Below, one piece after another: positions 1 to 9,798 of a DNA stretch of 64,000 nucleotides; the first letter of the stretch is position 1, and each line of letters opens with the position of its first letter. The notes beneath the pieces were generated by a model, which saw nothing but the letters and a program-made list of their open reading frames with translations, had not been told where the DNA came from and made no database searches. The DNA is from Cyanobacterium stanieri PCC 7202 (GTDB taxonomy: Bacteria > Cyanobacteriota > Cyanobacteriia > Cyanobacteriales > Cyanobacteriaceae). The stretch spans positions 1,550,001-1,614,000 of the forward strand of contig CP003940.1 of NCBI GenBank assembly GCA_000317655.1, given 5' to 3'. Both the position numbers and the translations under genes were made by a program.

Positions 1-1179
1 ATCGCCCTTGACACCAACAAATTATTAGAAGTATGTCAGAAAAAATTAATTAAATATGGTGTAGATATATGGGATGAAACCGAATTTGAAAAAGCCACCA
101 TCGGACAAGACATTGTCACCGTCAAAGCCACCAATTTAGCCACCGAAGAAGAAAAAGAAGCCACAGGAAGGCTCTTGGTTGATGCCATGGGTACCGCTTC
201 TCCCCTTGCATGGCAAATGGCAGGTAAAAGAACCTTTGATAGTGTTTGTCCTACCGTAGGAGCTATTTTAGAAGGGTTTGAGCCTGAAGTGTGGGATCGC
301 ACCTATGGAGATGTCTTATTTTCCCATGGAGACATTTCTAGGGGTCGTCAGTTGATTTGGGAATTGTTTCCTGCCGAAGGTGACGAATTAACCATTTATC
401 TCTTCCACTATCACCAAGTACACCCCGATAATCCCGGTTCTCTTTTAGAAATGTATGAGGATTTCTTTAGTATTCTCCCCGAGTATCGCCGTTGTGATAT
501 GGATAAATTAGTCTGGAAAAAACCCACCTTTGGTTATATTCCCGGACGTTTTACCGTCGGTGAAAATGATCGTCAGGTAGCTACAGACAGGGTAATTGCG
601 ATCGGTGATGCCGCTTCCCTACAGTCTCCCCTTATCTTTACAGGTTTTGGTTCCTTGGTGCGCAACTTGGGACGTTTAACAGATCTTCTCGATAAAGCAT
701 TGAAAAACGATCTTTTGGATGGAGAATCCCTCAACCGTATCAAAGCCTATCAAAGTAATATTGCCGTAACATGGTTATTTTCCAAAGGAATGATGGTACC
801 CACTCACAAAACCCTACCCCCAGAAAGAATTAACTCCATGTTAAATACCTTCTTCGGTTTATTAGCCGATGAACCGGGTACCGCCGAAATTTTCATCAAA
901 GATCGCACCGATTGGCTAACCTTTAACCGATTAGCCCTCAAGGCCGCCCGTAAAAATCCTGCCCTGTTATTATGGATCTGGGAAATGGCGGGAACAGAAG
1001 ATATATTCCGCTGGATGGGTTCCTATGTAAAATTCACCCTAGATGCTTTCAAAAATCTGTTGTTTAGCCGTTGGTTTAACCCTTGGCTAGAAAATCAAAG
1101 CAAATGGTTAAAAGAAAGTAATCCTAAGTTATGGTTTAAACTACTTACTTTTGGCTCTCGTTTCGTCTCTCAGAAATAA
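1..1179 (+). CDS. FAD-dependent oxidoreductase of the CruA/CruP lycopene-cyclase-like family (5' partial)
   Basis: The reading frame is open from base 1, so the start and the N-terminal dinucleotide-binding fold lie outside the window; about 392 residues are visible. The later FAD motif is seen as RVIAIGDAASLQSP, followed by FTGFGSLVRNL, a glycine-rich stretch typical of flavoproteins in the geranylgeranyl reductase/lycopene cyclase superfamily. The C-terminal third is rich in Trp and Phe, with possible membrane-associated helices. The length and the GFGS motif suggest the cyanobacterial CruA/CruP group, which acts on carotenoids at membranes. That assignment is from memory of the family; a generic FAD-dependent oxidoreductase remains possible. 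The gene is followed directly by dispersed repeats. Confidence 0.6.
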   Translation: MALDTNKLLEVCQKKLIKYGVDIWDETEFEKATIGQDIVTVKATNLATEEEKEATGRLLVDAMGTASPLAWQMAGKRTFDSVCPTVGAILEGFEPEVWDRTYGDVLFSHGDISRGRQLIWELFPAEGDELTIYLFHYHQVHPDNPGSLLEMYEDFFSILPEYRRCDMDKLVWKKPTFGYIPGRFTVGENDRQVATDRVIAIGDAASLQSPLIFTGFGSLVRNLGRLTDLLDKALKNDLLDGESLNRIKAYQSNIAVTWLFSKGMMVPTHKTLPPERINSMLNTFFGLLADEPGTAEIFIKDRTDWLTFNRLALKAARKNPALLLWIWEMAGTEDIFRWMGSYVKFTLDAFKNLLFSRWFNPWLENQSKWLKESNPKLWFKLLTFGSRFVSQK

Positions 1180-1180
1180 T

Positions 1181-1232
1181 ACTAAATCCTGCTTCAATAA
1201 TATACTAATTAGGACGGGGAACAGGGAACAGG
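1181..1232. repeat. Dispersed repeat C, copy 1
   Basis: This stretch begins ACTAAATCCTGCTTCAATAA and ends in a GGGGAACAGGGAACAGG tract. Its near-identical inverted copy lies at 47732-47784, just before nadC. It immediately follows the stop codon of the preceding flavoprotein gene. Confidence 0.75.
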
Positions 1233-1239
1233 CAAAAGA

Positions 1240-1333
1240 GGGATAAATTATTACAATAAAAGTCCCCCAGAATTGGGGGATTTAGGGGGCTACAGAAAAG
1301 TCCTTTTCATAACTTATTACTCCAACTTGATAT
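1240..1333. repeat. Repeat family B (MITE-like), left end missing
   Basis: Contains the core GTCCCCCAGAATTGGGGGAT and TTTAGGGGGC, then CTTTTCATAACTTATTACTCC and the right terminus AACTTGATAT. It matches the complete copy at 56463-56568 but lacks the left AATATCAAGTTCG terminus, which is replaced by repeat C. Confidence 0.75.
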
Positions 1334-1356
1334 AACCCCTTGTTGATGTGAACTGA

Positions 1357-2052
1357 TTAAGCAGTAACTAACTCTTTATCAGGACGCTTACTGTTACGGA
1401 TACCTTCAATGGCTTCTGCATAGTCAGGAGCTTTGAATACCGCAGATCCAGCTACGATCGCATTTGCACCTGCTTCTAAAACCTGCCAAGTATTATTAGG
1501 TTTCAAACCACCATCAACCTCAATCCAAGGATCTAAACCTCTCTCATCACACATTTGACGAAGAGCTTTAATTTTGGGTACCACACCAGGGATGAAACTT
1601 TGACCACCAAACCCAGGGTTAACACTCATGATGAGGACTAAATCACAGACATCAATCACGTACTCGATCAACTCAAGGGGAGTAGAAGGATTTAACACAA
1701 CCCCAGACTGTTTACCCAACTCACGAATCTGGCACAAGGTACGATGTAAATGGGGAGAAGCATTATGCTCCGCATGAACAGAAATAATGTCAGCCCCTGC
1801 CTTAGCAAAATCTGCCACATACTTCTCAGGTTCAACAATCATTAAATGAACATCTAAAGGTTTTTTGGTATGGGGGCGAATGGCATCAACAATTAAAGGA
1901 CCAATGGTGATATTAGGTACAAAACGACCATCCATCACATCCACATGAATCCAATCAGCACCAGCCTCATCAACTGCTCTAATTTCCTCCCCTAAACGAC
2001 TGAAATCAGCGGATAAAATGGAGGGTGAAATAACTATATCTTTCTTACTCAT
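1357..2052 (-). CDS. rpe: Ribulose-phosphate 3-epimerase
   Basis: Interconverts ribulose 5-phosphate and xylulose 5-phosphate in the Calvin cycle and pentose phosphate pathway, in the cytosol. The 231-residue length is normal for this TIM-barrel family. Visible hallmarks are [16 protein letters not shown] at the N-terminus, the metal-binding [12 protein letters not shown] and DVHLMIVEP strands, [12 protein letters not shown], and the C-terminal phosphate-binding VDGG and AGSAVF segments. The ATG start gives the usual short leader before ISPSILSAD. It is transcribed leftward, divergent from folE, with the shared 187-bp gap holding the Zur-like site. Confidence 0.97.
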   Translation of the reverse strand: MSKKDIVISPSILSADFSRLGEEIRAVDEAGADWIHVDVMDGRFVPNITIGPLIVDAIRPHTKKPLDVHLMIVEPEKYVADFAKAGADIISVHAEHNASPHLHRTLCQIRELGKQSGVVLNPSTPLELIEYVIDVCDLVLIMSVNPGFGGQSFIPGVVPKIKALRQMCDERGLDPWIEVDGGLKPNNTWQVLEAGANAIVAGSAVFKAPDYAEAIEGIRNSKRPDKELVTA

Positions 2053-2190
2053 AAGTAGTTTATTTAAAATATGCTTGGACTTGTGTTGATTTTAACAAAA
2101 TATTGCCAATTTCTTTCCTCAAAACTCCTAATCACTTCTTTTCTAGTTTTTTCTGGTAAAAGGTCACCAAAAAATTAATTGTCGTTTTAT

Positions 2191-2207
2191 ATGATAATGG
2201 TTATCAT
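2191..2207. promoter_or_regulatory. Zur-like operator upstream of folE
   Basis: ATGATAATGGTTATCAT is a perfect 7-3-7 inverted repeat. It closely matches the cyanobacterial Zur consensus as I recall it (TGATAAT-n-ATTATCA). It sits 33 bases before the folE ATG, in the promoter-proximal zone. A Fur-family site is an alternative, but the downstream zinc-linked genes favour Zur. The identification is inference from sequence and context. Confidence 0.65.
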
Positions 2208-2239
2208 TTTTAAAGTAATGATTTATTAATCACATAAAA

Positions 2240-2899
2240 ATGACATTCACTCAATCCTCGATAAAGAAAACGGTAGGAGAAAAAAATCAATTACCTTCCC
2301 TTGTCACAGAAGCCCAACCCCAAGTAAGTGAAGCGGAAATGATTGAAGCGGTAAAAACGCTCTTAATTGGTTTGGGTGAAAATCCAGATCGAGAAGGATT
2401 AAAAGATACCCCCAAAAGAGTAGTAAAGGCTCTTAAGTTTCTGACCTCGGGTTATCATCAATCCTTGGATGAATTACTCAATGGTGCTGTGTTCCATGAA
2501 AATGCCGATGAAATGGTATTAGTTCGGGATATTGATTTATTTAGTTCTTGTGAACATCATATTTTGCCTATTCTAGGACGTGCGCACGTAGCTTATATCC
2601 CTAACGGTAAAGTAATCGGATTGTCAAAAATTGCGAGAATTTGCGAAATGTATGCCAGAAGATTGCAGGTACAAGAACGTTTAACTGCCCAAATCGCCGA
2701 TGCTCTGCAAGGTTTATTAAAGCCCCAAGGGGTGGCTGTGGTGGTGGAAGCCAGTCACATGTGTATGGTGATGCGTGGGGTACAAAAACCCGGTTCTTGG
2801 ACTTCTACGAGTGCTTTACGAGGTGTATTTGCTGATGATGCAAAAACCCGTCAAGAGTTTATGAATTTAATTCAACACCGCCCCAGATTTAATAATTAA
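2240..2899 (+). CDS. folE: GTP cyclohydrolase I
   Basis: Converts GTP to 7,8-dihydroneopterin triphosphate, the first step of folate and pterin synthesis; a cytosolic zinc enzyme. The 219 residues fit the type IA family. After a variable N-terminal ~35 residues come the conserved helix [22 protein letters not shown] and the zinc ligands C104 and H107 (in SSCEHH) and C175 (in HMCMVMRG). The C-terminus TSALRGVF is also typical. The start is ATG at 2240. A Zur-like palindrome lies just upstream and a COG0523 GTPase follows after 106 bases, so this copy is probably tied to zinc status. Whether another folE exists elsewhere cannot be seen here. Confidence 0.96.
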   Translation: MTFTQSSIKKTVGEKNQLPSLVTEAQPQVSEAEMIEAVKTLLIGLGENPDREGLKDTPKRVVKALKFLTSGYHQSLDELLNGAVFHENADEMVLVRDIDLFSSCEHHILPILGRAHVAYIPNGKVIGLSKIARICEMYARRLQVQERLTAQIADALQGLLKPQGVAVVVEASHMCMVMRGVQKPGSWTSTSALRGVFADDAKTRQEFMNLIQHRPRFNN

Positions 2900-2972
2900 C
2901 CTCAGTTTGGGATAATAGTTATAAGTATGGTAGAGGACGTAGCATGCTACGTCCGTACAGGTTTCTCAAGTT
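2898..2972. repeat. Repeat family A (partial) with a 20-bp perfect palindrome
   Basis: Begins AACCTCAGTTTGGGATAA, the family A terminus. It contains GGACGTAGCATGCTACGTCC (2935-2954), which equals its own reverse complement, followed by GTACAGG. The same segment recurs inverted at 28107-28143 and partly at 54548-54566. It lies between folE and the COG0523 gene. Confidence 0.7.
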
Positions 2973-3005
2973 AGAGTATAGTTATTATTTTATTTTTTAG
3001 TTTAT

Positions 3006-4046
3006 ATGGATAATTTAGTTTTACCCAAAAGAGGAATGCCCGTAACGATTATCACAGGATTTTTGGGCAGTGGCAAAACAACTCTTTTAAATCATATTTT
3101 GACTAATAATCAAAATTTAAAGGTTGCGGTTTTGGTTAATGAGTTTGGGGATATTGATATTGATAGTCAGTTATTGGTATCGGTGGAGGAAAATATGCTC
3201 AGTCTCAGTAATGGGTGTATTTGTTGCACGATTAATGATGATTTATTGGATACTGTTTATCAGGTATTAGAAAGTGAGCAAAAGGTGGATTATTTGATCG
3301 TGGAAACCACGGGAGTGGCTGATCCTTTGCCTATTGTCTTAACTTTTTTGAGTCCTGAGTTAAGGGATTTAGTTCGTCTTGATTCTGTGTTGACTTTGAT
3401 TGATGCGGAAAATTTTACTCCTGATCATTTTGAAAGTGATGCGGCACTCAAGCAGGTTATTTATGGTGACATTATTTTACTCAATAAAATTGATTTAGTT
3501 TCTGAGGAAAAAGTTGAGGAGTTAGAGAAAAATATTCTTTGTATTAAGGAGGGGGCAAGTATTTTACGTTGTGAAAATGCTAAGGTGCCTTTACCTTTGA
3601 TTTTGGACGTGGAACGAAGTAATATCAATAATTATCCTCAAGAAAAACCCCACTCATCCCATGATCATCATCACCATGATCATGATCATGAACATCATCA
3701 CCATGATCATGATCATGAACATCATCACCATGATCACGATCACCATTCCCATCATTTAGAAATAGATGGTTTTATTTCCGTTTCTTTTGAGTGCGATCGC
3801 CCTTTTAATGTAGATAAATTTCAAAACTTTATCACTGATAATATCATGGCAAAAGTATATCGAGCCAAGGGGATTTTGTGGTTTGCCGAAAGTGAACTAA
3901 AACATATTTTCCAACTCAGTGGCAAACGCTATGATTTAAACACAGAGGAATGGCAGAATAACCCCAAAAATCAATTAGTAATGATTGGCAAAGATATATC
4001 AGCAGATGATCTACGGACAAAATTAAAACAATGTGTAGTACAGTAG
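3006..4046 (+). CDS. COG0523/CobW-family GTPase with His-rich loop, putative zinc metallochaperone
   Basis: A G3E-class P-loop GTPase of 346 residues. Visible motifs are the Walker A GFLGSGKTT (18-26), the family-defining metal-binding CICC (71-74, in NGCICCTIND), NKID near residue 160, and a C-terminal CobW domain. Between the domains, residues ~215-250 form an extreme His/Asp run built from repeated HHHHDHDHE units. Members in Zur regulons (B. subtilis ZagA, the eukaryotic ZNG1 group) deliver zinc to client proteins. Location directly after folE, behind a Zur-like box, supports a zinc role over cobalamin or nitrile hydratase maturation. The client (FolE?) is inference. Confidence 0.9.
   Translation: MDNLVLPKRGMPVTIITGFLGSGKTTLLNHILTNNQNLKVAVLVNEFGDIDIDSQLLVSVEENMLSLSNGCICCTINDDLLDTVYQVLESEQKVDYLIVETTGVADPLPIVLTFLSPELRDLVRLDSVLTLIDAENFTPDHFESDAALKQVIYGDIILLNKIDLVSEEKVEELEKNILCIKEGASILRCENAKVPLPLILDVERSNINNYPQEKPHSSHDHHHHDHDHEHHHHDHDHEHHHHDHDHHSHHLEIDGFISVSFECDRPFNVDKFQNFITDNIMAKVYRAKGILWFAESELKHIFQLSGKRYDLNTEEWQNNPKNQLVMIGKDISADDLRTKLKQCVVQ
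3661..3750 (+). repeat. In-gene tandem repeat encoding the His/Asp tract
   Basis: About three copies of a 27-30 bp unit built on CATCATCACCATGATCATGA lie inside the COG0523 gene. They encode its metal-binding loop. Near-identity of the units suggests recent expansion by slippage. Confidence 0.8.
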
Positions 4047-4087
4047 GGCATGGTTGAACCGATGGAATCATCAAAGAGAAATCTTAA

Positions 4088-5665
4088 TTATTGATCATGG
4101 TTGACGGTATGCCAAGCCAAGGCGTAATTTTGGGTGGGTTCATTAACCTGATTATTGAAACTGACCTTGATATGATATTCCCCTGTTTGAGGAATAGGGC
4201 AAAAAATATGCTCTACACTATCAACTCGACTGACGGAGGAACAAACTACCTGATTATTACCAGATACCAGATACAAGTCTAAATTATTTAAACCCTTATT
4301 TATAAATCTTTCTCCCATATCAAATACTTCATTTTGATTGGAGTCTTGCAGTTCTACAAGACGATTCCAAGCTAGGGTGATGGATACAAAACTTCCACCC
4401 CTAAGAGGTTTTTCTAGGCGATAACGATGACTTTGGTTAGCCTCGATGGAGTCATAGCTCCAACCCATGGCAGGTACCAAATTCTGATGGCTCCATTGCC
4501 CTGCTCTCAGTTGTTGATAGGCTCGATAAACATTTAAATGTCCTGTGCCCATTTCCATACTCATAGGAATATGGGGATTTTTATATGCCTCGGTTTTTAA
4601 CCAAGTTTGATTTTTCTGAGTTAATACCGTGCGAGTCATGCCCAAAAAATCACCGTTACCATAGTCTTCTACTTTATCGGCAGAATTGAGCAAAATTGCT
4701 TTCATTACTTCCTGACGACGATAATCTAAGCTCCAATGGGGGGATTTTTTTTGATAAGTGCGATCGCCCGCTTCCTGTAAAAGAGCCACTGCTCCAGTAA
4801 TATGAGGTGCGGCAAAGCTAGTACCCTGCACATTTTGCAATCTACCGTCAAGGTTATAGGTTTGGATATTATTCCCTGGGGCTAACAAGGAAATTCCTCC
4901 CCTACCCCCTACATTGATTTCCCCCCGAATGACATCTTTACTCATGCCATTGGTTGCCACGCTCAAATTAGCAAAATCAACTTTACGAAAAACCCCATCT
5001 ACTTTCATACTATAAGCAGTGGTAATACCATTGTAGTGATCCGTCGGGATAGGAATTCCTCCCCTACCCTGATTTCCTGCCACCACATACAAAACATTAT
5101 GTACCCTCGCCGACCAATCCAAGCACTGGGTAAACAAAGCATTACCATCCAATTGGGGGTAAGGGCGATCGTCCCTCATCAAAGATTCCCCAAAACTAAG
5201 GTTAATGGCCCTAACATCATTATTATTTTGTAAGGCAATATTTTGGGTTGTTAAACATTGTTCAGCTTGGGCATTTCTTTCCAAAAAACCAATTGCCCCC
5301 GAATAGAGACGAGAAAGGGGGGCAACTCCAGCAAATCCTTTTTCATTACTCACCATAATGGAAGCCACCATGGCGGCATGATCATCAATATACTGATTTG
5401 GTAGGGCAAGGCGGGTACGATAAAACAAACGTACAAGGGGCAAGTTACGATGAAAAGGTGGTAACTTATCCATCCCAAACTGCATTGGACGACCGATTTC
5501 TACCTGTCCGATGGCGATTTTTCTTCCCTTCAAATCATAAGGCTCTTGATGAAGTCTTGCCACATCAATACCTATTTCGGACAAGGATTGATGTAAACCC
5601 CTCACAGGAAAACAAAATAAAGAGGGGACTATTCCCCATATCAAGGCAGTTACAATTCGCTTCAT
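4088..5665 (-). CDS. Secreted subtilisin-like (S8 family) serine protease
   Basis: A 525-residue exported protein. Residues 1-23 look like a signal peptide, and the subtilase fold covers about 45-345. H96 lies in DDHAAMVASIM, the oxyanion Asn is N198 in VVAGNQG, and the nucleophile S283 lies in GTSFAAPHITGAVALL. At the place of the usual DTG Asp motif the sequence reads AIGQVEIGRP, with E56 instead of Asp. The C-terminal ~170 residues resemble a beta-sandwich P-domain. It ends 41 bases from the convergent COG0523 gene. The substrate is unknown; it may be degradative or may mature other exported proteins. Confidence 0.88.
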   Translation of the reverse strand: MKRIVTALIWGIVPSLFCFPVRGLHQSLSEIGIDVARLHQEPYDLKGRKIAIGQVEIGRPMQFGMDKLPPFHRNLPLVRLFYRTRLALPNQYIDDHAAMVASIMVSNEKGFAGVAPLSRLYSGAIGFLERNAQAEQCLTTQNIALQNNNDVRAINLSFGESLMRDDRPYPQLDGNALFTQCLDWSARVHNVLYVVAGNQGRGGIPIPTDHYNGITTAYSMKVDGVFRKVDFANLSVATNGMSKDVIRGEINVGGRGGISLLAPGNNIQTYNLDGRLQNVQGTSFAAPHITGAVALLQEAGDRTYQKKSPHWSLDYRRQEVMKAILLNSADKVEDYGNGDFLGMTRTVLTQKNQTWLKTEAYKNPHIPMSMEMGTGHLNVYRAYQQLRAGQWSHQNLVPAMGWSYDSIEANQSHRYRLEKPLRGGSFVSITLAWNRLVELQDSNQNEVFDMGERFINKGLNNLDLYLVSGNNQVVCSSVSRVDSVEHIFCPIPQTGEYHIKVSFNNQVNEPTQNYALAWHTVNHDQ

Positions 5666-5747
5666 TAAGTTTTTTAGGGATGAATCAGGGAAATATTAAA
5701 CAATTCAAATTATATTGAATTAACTGATATTACGCAAAAAGATAATT

Positions 5748-5870
5748 AATTTGAGTTCGGGATAATATTTTATGGTTAAGGTGGGGAATAATTGACAATG
5801 AATAATTATTACTTTTGCCTATTGCCTATTGCCCATTGCCTACTTATAACTCTTATCCCGAACTGAGGTT
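5748..5870. repeat. Repeat family A, complete copy
   Basis: The left terminus TTGAGTTCGGGATAATA and right terminus TTATCCCGAACTGAGGTT are imperfect inverted repeats of about 27 bp. They flank a core containing the heptamer ATTGCCT/ATTGCCC repeated several times. The element fills the space between the protease gene and clpP. Confidence 0.75.
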
Positions 5871-5872
5871 AT

Positions 5873-6460
5873 TTAACCTTGTTTAGGAACACGGGTAACA
5901 ACTCTATCTATCAGTCCATAATTGACGGCTTCCTCAGCAGACATAAAGAAGTCTCTTTCGGTATCTTCTTCAATTTTTTCTAAAGGTTGTCCTGTATGAC
6001 TAGCCATATAATGGTTAAGTTGCTTTTTGAGGTATAAAATCTCTTTGGCTTGAATTTCGATGTCGGTAGCCTGTCCTTGGGCGCCTCCTAGGGGTTGGTG
6101 AATCATAATCCGAGAGTTGGGTAAACTCATTCTTTTTCCTTTTGCCCCTGCACTGAGGAGAAAAGCACCCATACTGGCCGCCAAACCAACGCAGATGGTA
6201 CATACATCGGGTTGAATTTGATTCATGGTATCAAAAATACCTAGTCCTGCAGACACCGAACCACCGGGGGAGTTGATATAGAGATAAATATCTTTTTCGG
6301 GATCTTCGGCTTCTAATAGTAGTAGTTGGGCAACAAGGGAGTTTGCTAGTTCGTCCGTTACTTGTTGTCCTAGAAAAACAATTCTCTCTCTGAGGAGACG
6401 GGAATAAATATCAAAGGCACGTTCTCCTCTACCAGAGGTTTCAATTACGGTTGGTACCAT
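5873..6460 (-). CDS. clpP: ATP-dependent Clp protease proteolytic subunit
   Basis: Serine protease subunit of the Clp complex in the cytosol, working with ClpC/ClpX ATPases. I place the start at the ATG ending at 6460, giving 195 residues beginning [20 protein letters not shown], the usual beginning for cyanobacterial ClpP1-type proteins. A longer frame up to 6511 would add 17 uncharacteristic residues. The SD-like AAAAGAAGAG precedes the chosen ATG. The catalytic triad is complete: S96 in [10 protein letters not shown]121 in MIHQPLGG, D170 in TERDFFMS. It is the last gene of a long leftward run. Confidence 0.96.
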   Translation of the reverse strand: MVPTVIETSGRGERAFDIYSRLLRERIVFLGQQVTDELANSLVAQLLLLEAEDPEKDIYLYINSPGGSVSAGLGIFDTMNQIQPDVCTICVGLAASMGAFLLSAGAKGKRMSLPNSRIMIHQPLGGAQGQATDIEIQAKEILYLKKQLNHYMASHTGQPLEKIEEDTERDFFMSAEEAVNYGLIDRVVTRVPKQG

Positions 6461-6531
6461 GGACTCTTCTTTTCTATTTTTGTGTATTCTTGTTATTTCT
6501 GATTGTGACACAGATATTGGCTTTTTACTTG

Positions 6532-8055
6532 TTACTTTTCACTCCCCGCTATGAATTGTTTGATTTTTTCTGTGACTTCTTCTATGCTCAGGTTATCGGT
6601 GTTTAGGGCGATCGCATCTGGAGCCTGTTGTAAGGGTGCTAGTTCACGGGTACTATCTAAAAAATCCCTTTGGGCGATGTCTTTTTCTAGTTGTGGGAGG
6701 TCAATATTTGTTTCCCCTTGCTGACGGAGATCGTGCGATCGCCTTTTTGCCCTAGCATTTACCGAGGCGGTGAGAAATATTTTTAGGTTAGCATTGGTAA
6801 ATACATTAGTACCAATATCCCGACCCTCGGCAATGATGCCCCCCTGTTTGCCATATACTTGTTGGAGTTTAACCAGTTTCGCCCGGACTGCTTTTTGGGC
6901 GGCAATGTGAGAGACATTTTTGGTGACGGCAGGGGTGCGGATTTCTTTGGTTACATCCCTTTGATTTACTCTCACGGTCACTGGTAATTTTAAGTCGTCA
7001 CTGGGGGATAATTCAATGGTGGCTTTTTCCACCTCAAGGGCAATGGCATGGGTATCATCCAAAGGGATGCCTTTGTCCATCACCAGCCATGTAATGGCAC
7101 GATACATCGCCCCCGTATCAAGGTACAACAACCCCAACTCATGGGCTAACTTACGACTGATGGTGGACTTTCCAGCCCCCGCAGGGCCATCAATGGCAAT
7201 GATTGGTTTTTTCACTTTTAACATTACATTATCAATTAAACGGGTAGTACCACAATAAGCGGCGATCGCCATTAATCCCTCTTTGGTAATCGTATCCAAG
7301 GGCTGAAGATTAACAGGATCAACAATGTCCAAATATTGTACCTCGATTGTCGAAACTTGCCTTAATTCCTCCATCGCCAAATCAAGCAAAACCCTAACCT
7401 TTCTTTCCCCTGCCAAAAAAGCATCATGGGCAACCTGCAAACTTTTATATAACACCGTTGCCTCTTGCTTTTGTACAGGATTTAAATATTGATTTCTCGA
7501 ACTAAGAGCCAATCCCGAATCTTCCCTAATAATGGGGCAAGACTCGATTTTCACAGGGATAAATAAATCATCCACCATCCGCCGAATAATCGCCACCTGT
7601 TGAGCATCCTTCTGTCCAAAAAATGCCACATCAGGATTTACCAAATTCAATAACTTCGTAACGATAGTCGCCACCCCCTGAAAATGCCCTTCTCGGTACT
7701 TGCCACACAATGCCGACATCATCGAAATGGGGGGAACAACAAAGGTAGTATCCCCTTGCAAAGTTTTCATATCCCCCTCCGAGGGGATAAATAATAACCC
7801 AACCCCCAAATTACGACATATTTCCTCATCCTTTGCCAACTGTCGAGGATATTGATCCAAATCCTCATTGAGTCCAAATTGGAGAGGATTAACAAAAATA
7901 CTCACCACCACAAAATCTGTGGATAATCTTGCCCTTTTAATCAAGCTCTCATGACCACTATGTAATGCCCCCATGGTAGGCACAAAGCCGATTTTACCTC
8001 GGTCAAGGTCAGTTAATATATTTTTTAATTCTCCAATTTTACGAACTATGTACAT
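6532..8055 (-). CDS. panC-cmk: Bifunctional pantoate--beta-alanine ligase / cytidylate kinase
   Basis: A fusion of 507 residues, a known arrangement in cyanobacteria. Residues 1 to ~275 are PanC, condensing pantoate and beta-alanine for coenzyme A synthesis; motifs are [15 protein letters not shown], the ATP-binding HIGH-like loop, and FFGQKDAQQ. Residues ~282-507 are CMP/dCMP kinase with P-loop [20 protein letters not shown] and [10 protein letters not shown]. The two activities belong to unrelated pathways, so the fusion probably gives shared expression rather than channelling. It lies 42 bases after ribBA on the same strand. Confidence 0.97.
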   Translation of the reverse strand: MYIVRKIGELKNILTDLDRGKIGFVPTMGALHSGHESLIKRARLSTDFVVVSIFVNPLQFGLNEDLDQYPRQLAKDEEICRNLGVGLLFIPSEGDMKTLQGDTTFVVPPISMMSALCGKYREGHFQGVATIVTKLLNLVNPDVAFFGQKDAQQVAIIRRMVDDLFIPVKIESCPIIREDSGLALSSRNQYLNPVQKQEATVLYKSLQVAHDAFLAGERKVRVLLDLAMEELRQVSTIEVQYLDIVDPVNLQPLDTITKEGLMAIAAYCGTTRLIDNVMLKVKKPIIAIDGPAGAGKSTISRKLAHELGLLYLDTGAMYRAITWLVMDKGIPLDDTHAIALEVEKATIELSPSDDLKLPVTVRVNQRDVTKEIRTPAVTKNVSHIAAQKAVRAKLVKLQQVYGKQGGIIAEGRDIGTNVFTNANLKIFLTASVNARAKRRSHDLRQQGETNIDLPQLEKDIAQRDFLDSTRELAPLQQAPDAIALNTDNLSIEEVTEKIKQFIAGSEK

Positions 8056-8097
8056 AGGTAAGGTGACTTTATGGGATTATCTGACAGTATTTTGTTT

Positions 8098-9753
8098 TCA
8101 ATATAACTGGTATATGGTTTGGGGTTGTAGCTGGGATGCCAAATCCATTATGGATGTTTGAGGAGATATTTTTTCTCTCTCTAGCTTGACCTGTAAGCCT
8201 AGCATGGAGTCTTCTCCCTCCGCCATCAAAAATTGCATTTTTGCCAAATCTTCCCACTTGCTGACTGTCTCAACAATGTTCAGAATGTTTTTTAGATAGG
8301 GATGGTTCTGATTTTTGTACCATTTATGTTCTACCATGTTCGGTTTATCAAAACCAAGGTGTAAGATCATGGTGGGTTGGCTAAAAAGGGCGATCGCCAC
8401 GGGTCTAGTTTCTTCTTGGGAGACAAAATTATTACGACGAATCAAATGACGTAATTTTTCCAACTTCTCATAACGTTCAGTGGGAGATTGAGTATGTTCC
8501 CAAGTAATGGCAATGGTACACAAAAAAGTTTGTAATAACAGATGTCCCAACTTTTCTGCCTTAGTATTGAGGTAGTTAGAATTATAATCATTTGCCTCGA
8601 TAAACAGAGGTAAACGTTCGACAATATCAATACCATAACCCTTCAACCCTGCAATCTTCCGAGGATTATTAGTAATCAGACGAATATTTTTGATCCCCAA
8701 ATCATTAAGAATTTGCGCCCCCATACCATAATCTCTCAAATCCGCAGGAAAACCTAACTTTTCATTGGCTTCCACCGTGTCAAATCCCATATCTTGGAGA
8801 GTGTAAGCTTTCAATTTATTTACCAAACCGATACCCCTACCCTCTTGGCGTAGATATACCACTACTCCCAAACCAGCATTTTCGATCATCTTCAAAGCCG
8901 CCTGCAGTTGCATCCTACAGTCACAACGCAACGAACCCAGTGCATCCCCCGTCAAACATTCCGAGTGCATCCGCACCATCACAGGCTGATGGGAAAACTC
9001 TTCAATATTACCCCTAACAATGGCTAAATGTTCAGTATTATCAAGGGTATTGCGGTAGGCATAAATTTGGAAATCCCCAAACTGACTGGGAAAATTACAC
9101 ACGGTTTCCCGATACACAAAACGATCATGTTTGAGGCGATAACTGATCAAATCAGCAATACTAATCAACTTCAAATTGTGTCTTTGGGCATATTCGTATA
9201 ACTCAGGTAAACGAGACATACTACCATCGGGGTTTTGAATCTCACAAATTACCCCCGCAGGATACAACCCACTCAGACGGGCTAAATCCACCGCCGCCTC
9301 GGTATGACCTGCCCTTTTGAGAACACCACCTTCGCGCGATCGCAACGGAAAAATATGACCCGGACGACCCAAATCTTCGGGACTAGAAGCAGGATTAATG
9401 GCAATTTGAATGGTTTTAGCCCGATCTTCTGCCGAAATGCCCGTGGTCACCCCCAAATGTTTTGCTCCATCAATGCTTACAGTAAAAGCCGTTTGATTAC
9501 TATCAGTATTTTTAGTCACCATCAAAGGTAAATCCAACTGATCCAAACGTTCTCCTGTCATGGCTAAACAGATTAAACCCCTTGCCTCCACCGCCATAAA
9601 ATTAATCATATCTGGGGTAGCAAACTGGGCTGCACAAATCAAATCCCCTTCATTTTCTCTATTTTCGTCATCGACAACAACAATAGAACGTCCTGCCTTT
9701 ATATCTGCGATCGCCTCTTCTACGGTATTAAAGGTAATATTTTCTGTGGTCAC
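8098..9753 (-). CDS. ribBA: Bifunctional 3,4-dihydroxy-2-butanone-4-phosphate synthase / GTP cyclohydrolase II
   Basis: Supplies both precursors of riboflavin. Residues 1 to ~205 are the RibB domain ([33 protein letters not shown]). Residues ~210-405 are GTP cyclohydrolase II, with the zinc ligands in [18 protein letters not shown] and the [12 protein letters not shown] loop. A further ~145 residues with no recognisable catalytic motif follow, as in other cyanobacterial RibBA proteins of about 550 residues; their role is unclear. It is a middle gene of the leftward run, separated by 42-45 bases from its neighbours. Confidence 0.97.
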   Translation of the reverse strand: MTTENITFNTVEEAIADIKAGRSIVVVDDENRENEGDLICAAQFATPDMINFMAVEARGLICLAMTGERLDQLDLPLMVTKNTDSNQTAFTVSIDGAKHLGVTTGISAEDRAKTIQIAINPASSPEDLGRPGHIFPLRSREGGVLKRAGHTEAAVDLARLSGLYPAGVICEIQNPDGSMSRLPELYEYAQRHNLKLISIADLISYRLKHDRFVYRETVCNFPSQFGDFQIYAYRNTLDNTEHLAIVRGNIEEFSHQPVMVRMHSECLTGDALGSLRCDCRMQLQAALKMIENAGLGVVVYLRQEGRGIGLVNKLKAYTLQDMGFDTVEANEKLGFPADLRDYGMGAQILNDLGIKNIRLITNNPRKIAGLKGYGIDIVERLPLFIEANDYNSNYLNTKAEKLGHLLLQTFLCTIAITWEHTQSPTERYEKLEKLRHLIRRNNFVSQEETRPVAIALFSQPTMILHLGFDKPNMVEHKWYKNQNHPYLKNILNIVETVSKWEDLAKMQFLMAEGEDSMLGLQVKLEREKISPQTSIMDLASQLQPQTIYQLY

Positions 9754-9798
9754 AATTTTCTTTTTGATTATTCTTAATATCTATTCTACTAAGATTAC

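Noticed and set aside
3661-3750. CRISPR-like repeated array
   Set aside because: The repeats are contiguous, in frame, and encode His/Asp residues inside the COG0523 gene; there are no spacers.
5398-5718. 106-codon frame antisense to the subtilase gene
   Set aside because: It lies almost entirely opposite a well-supported gene, has no family similarity and no ribosome-binding site.
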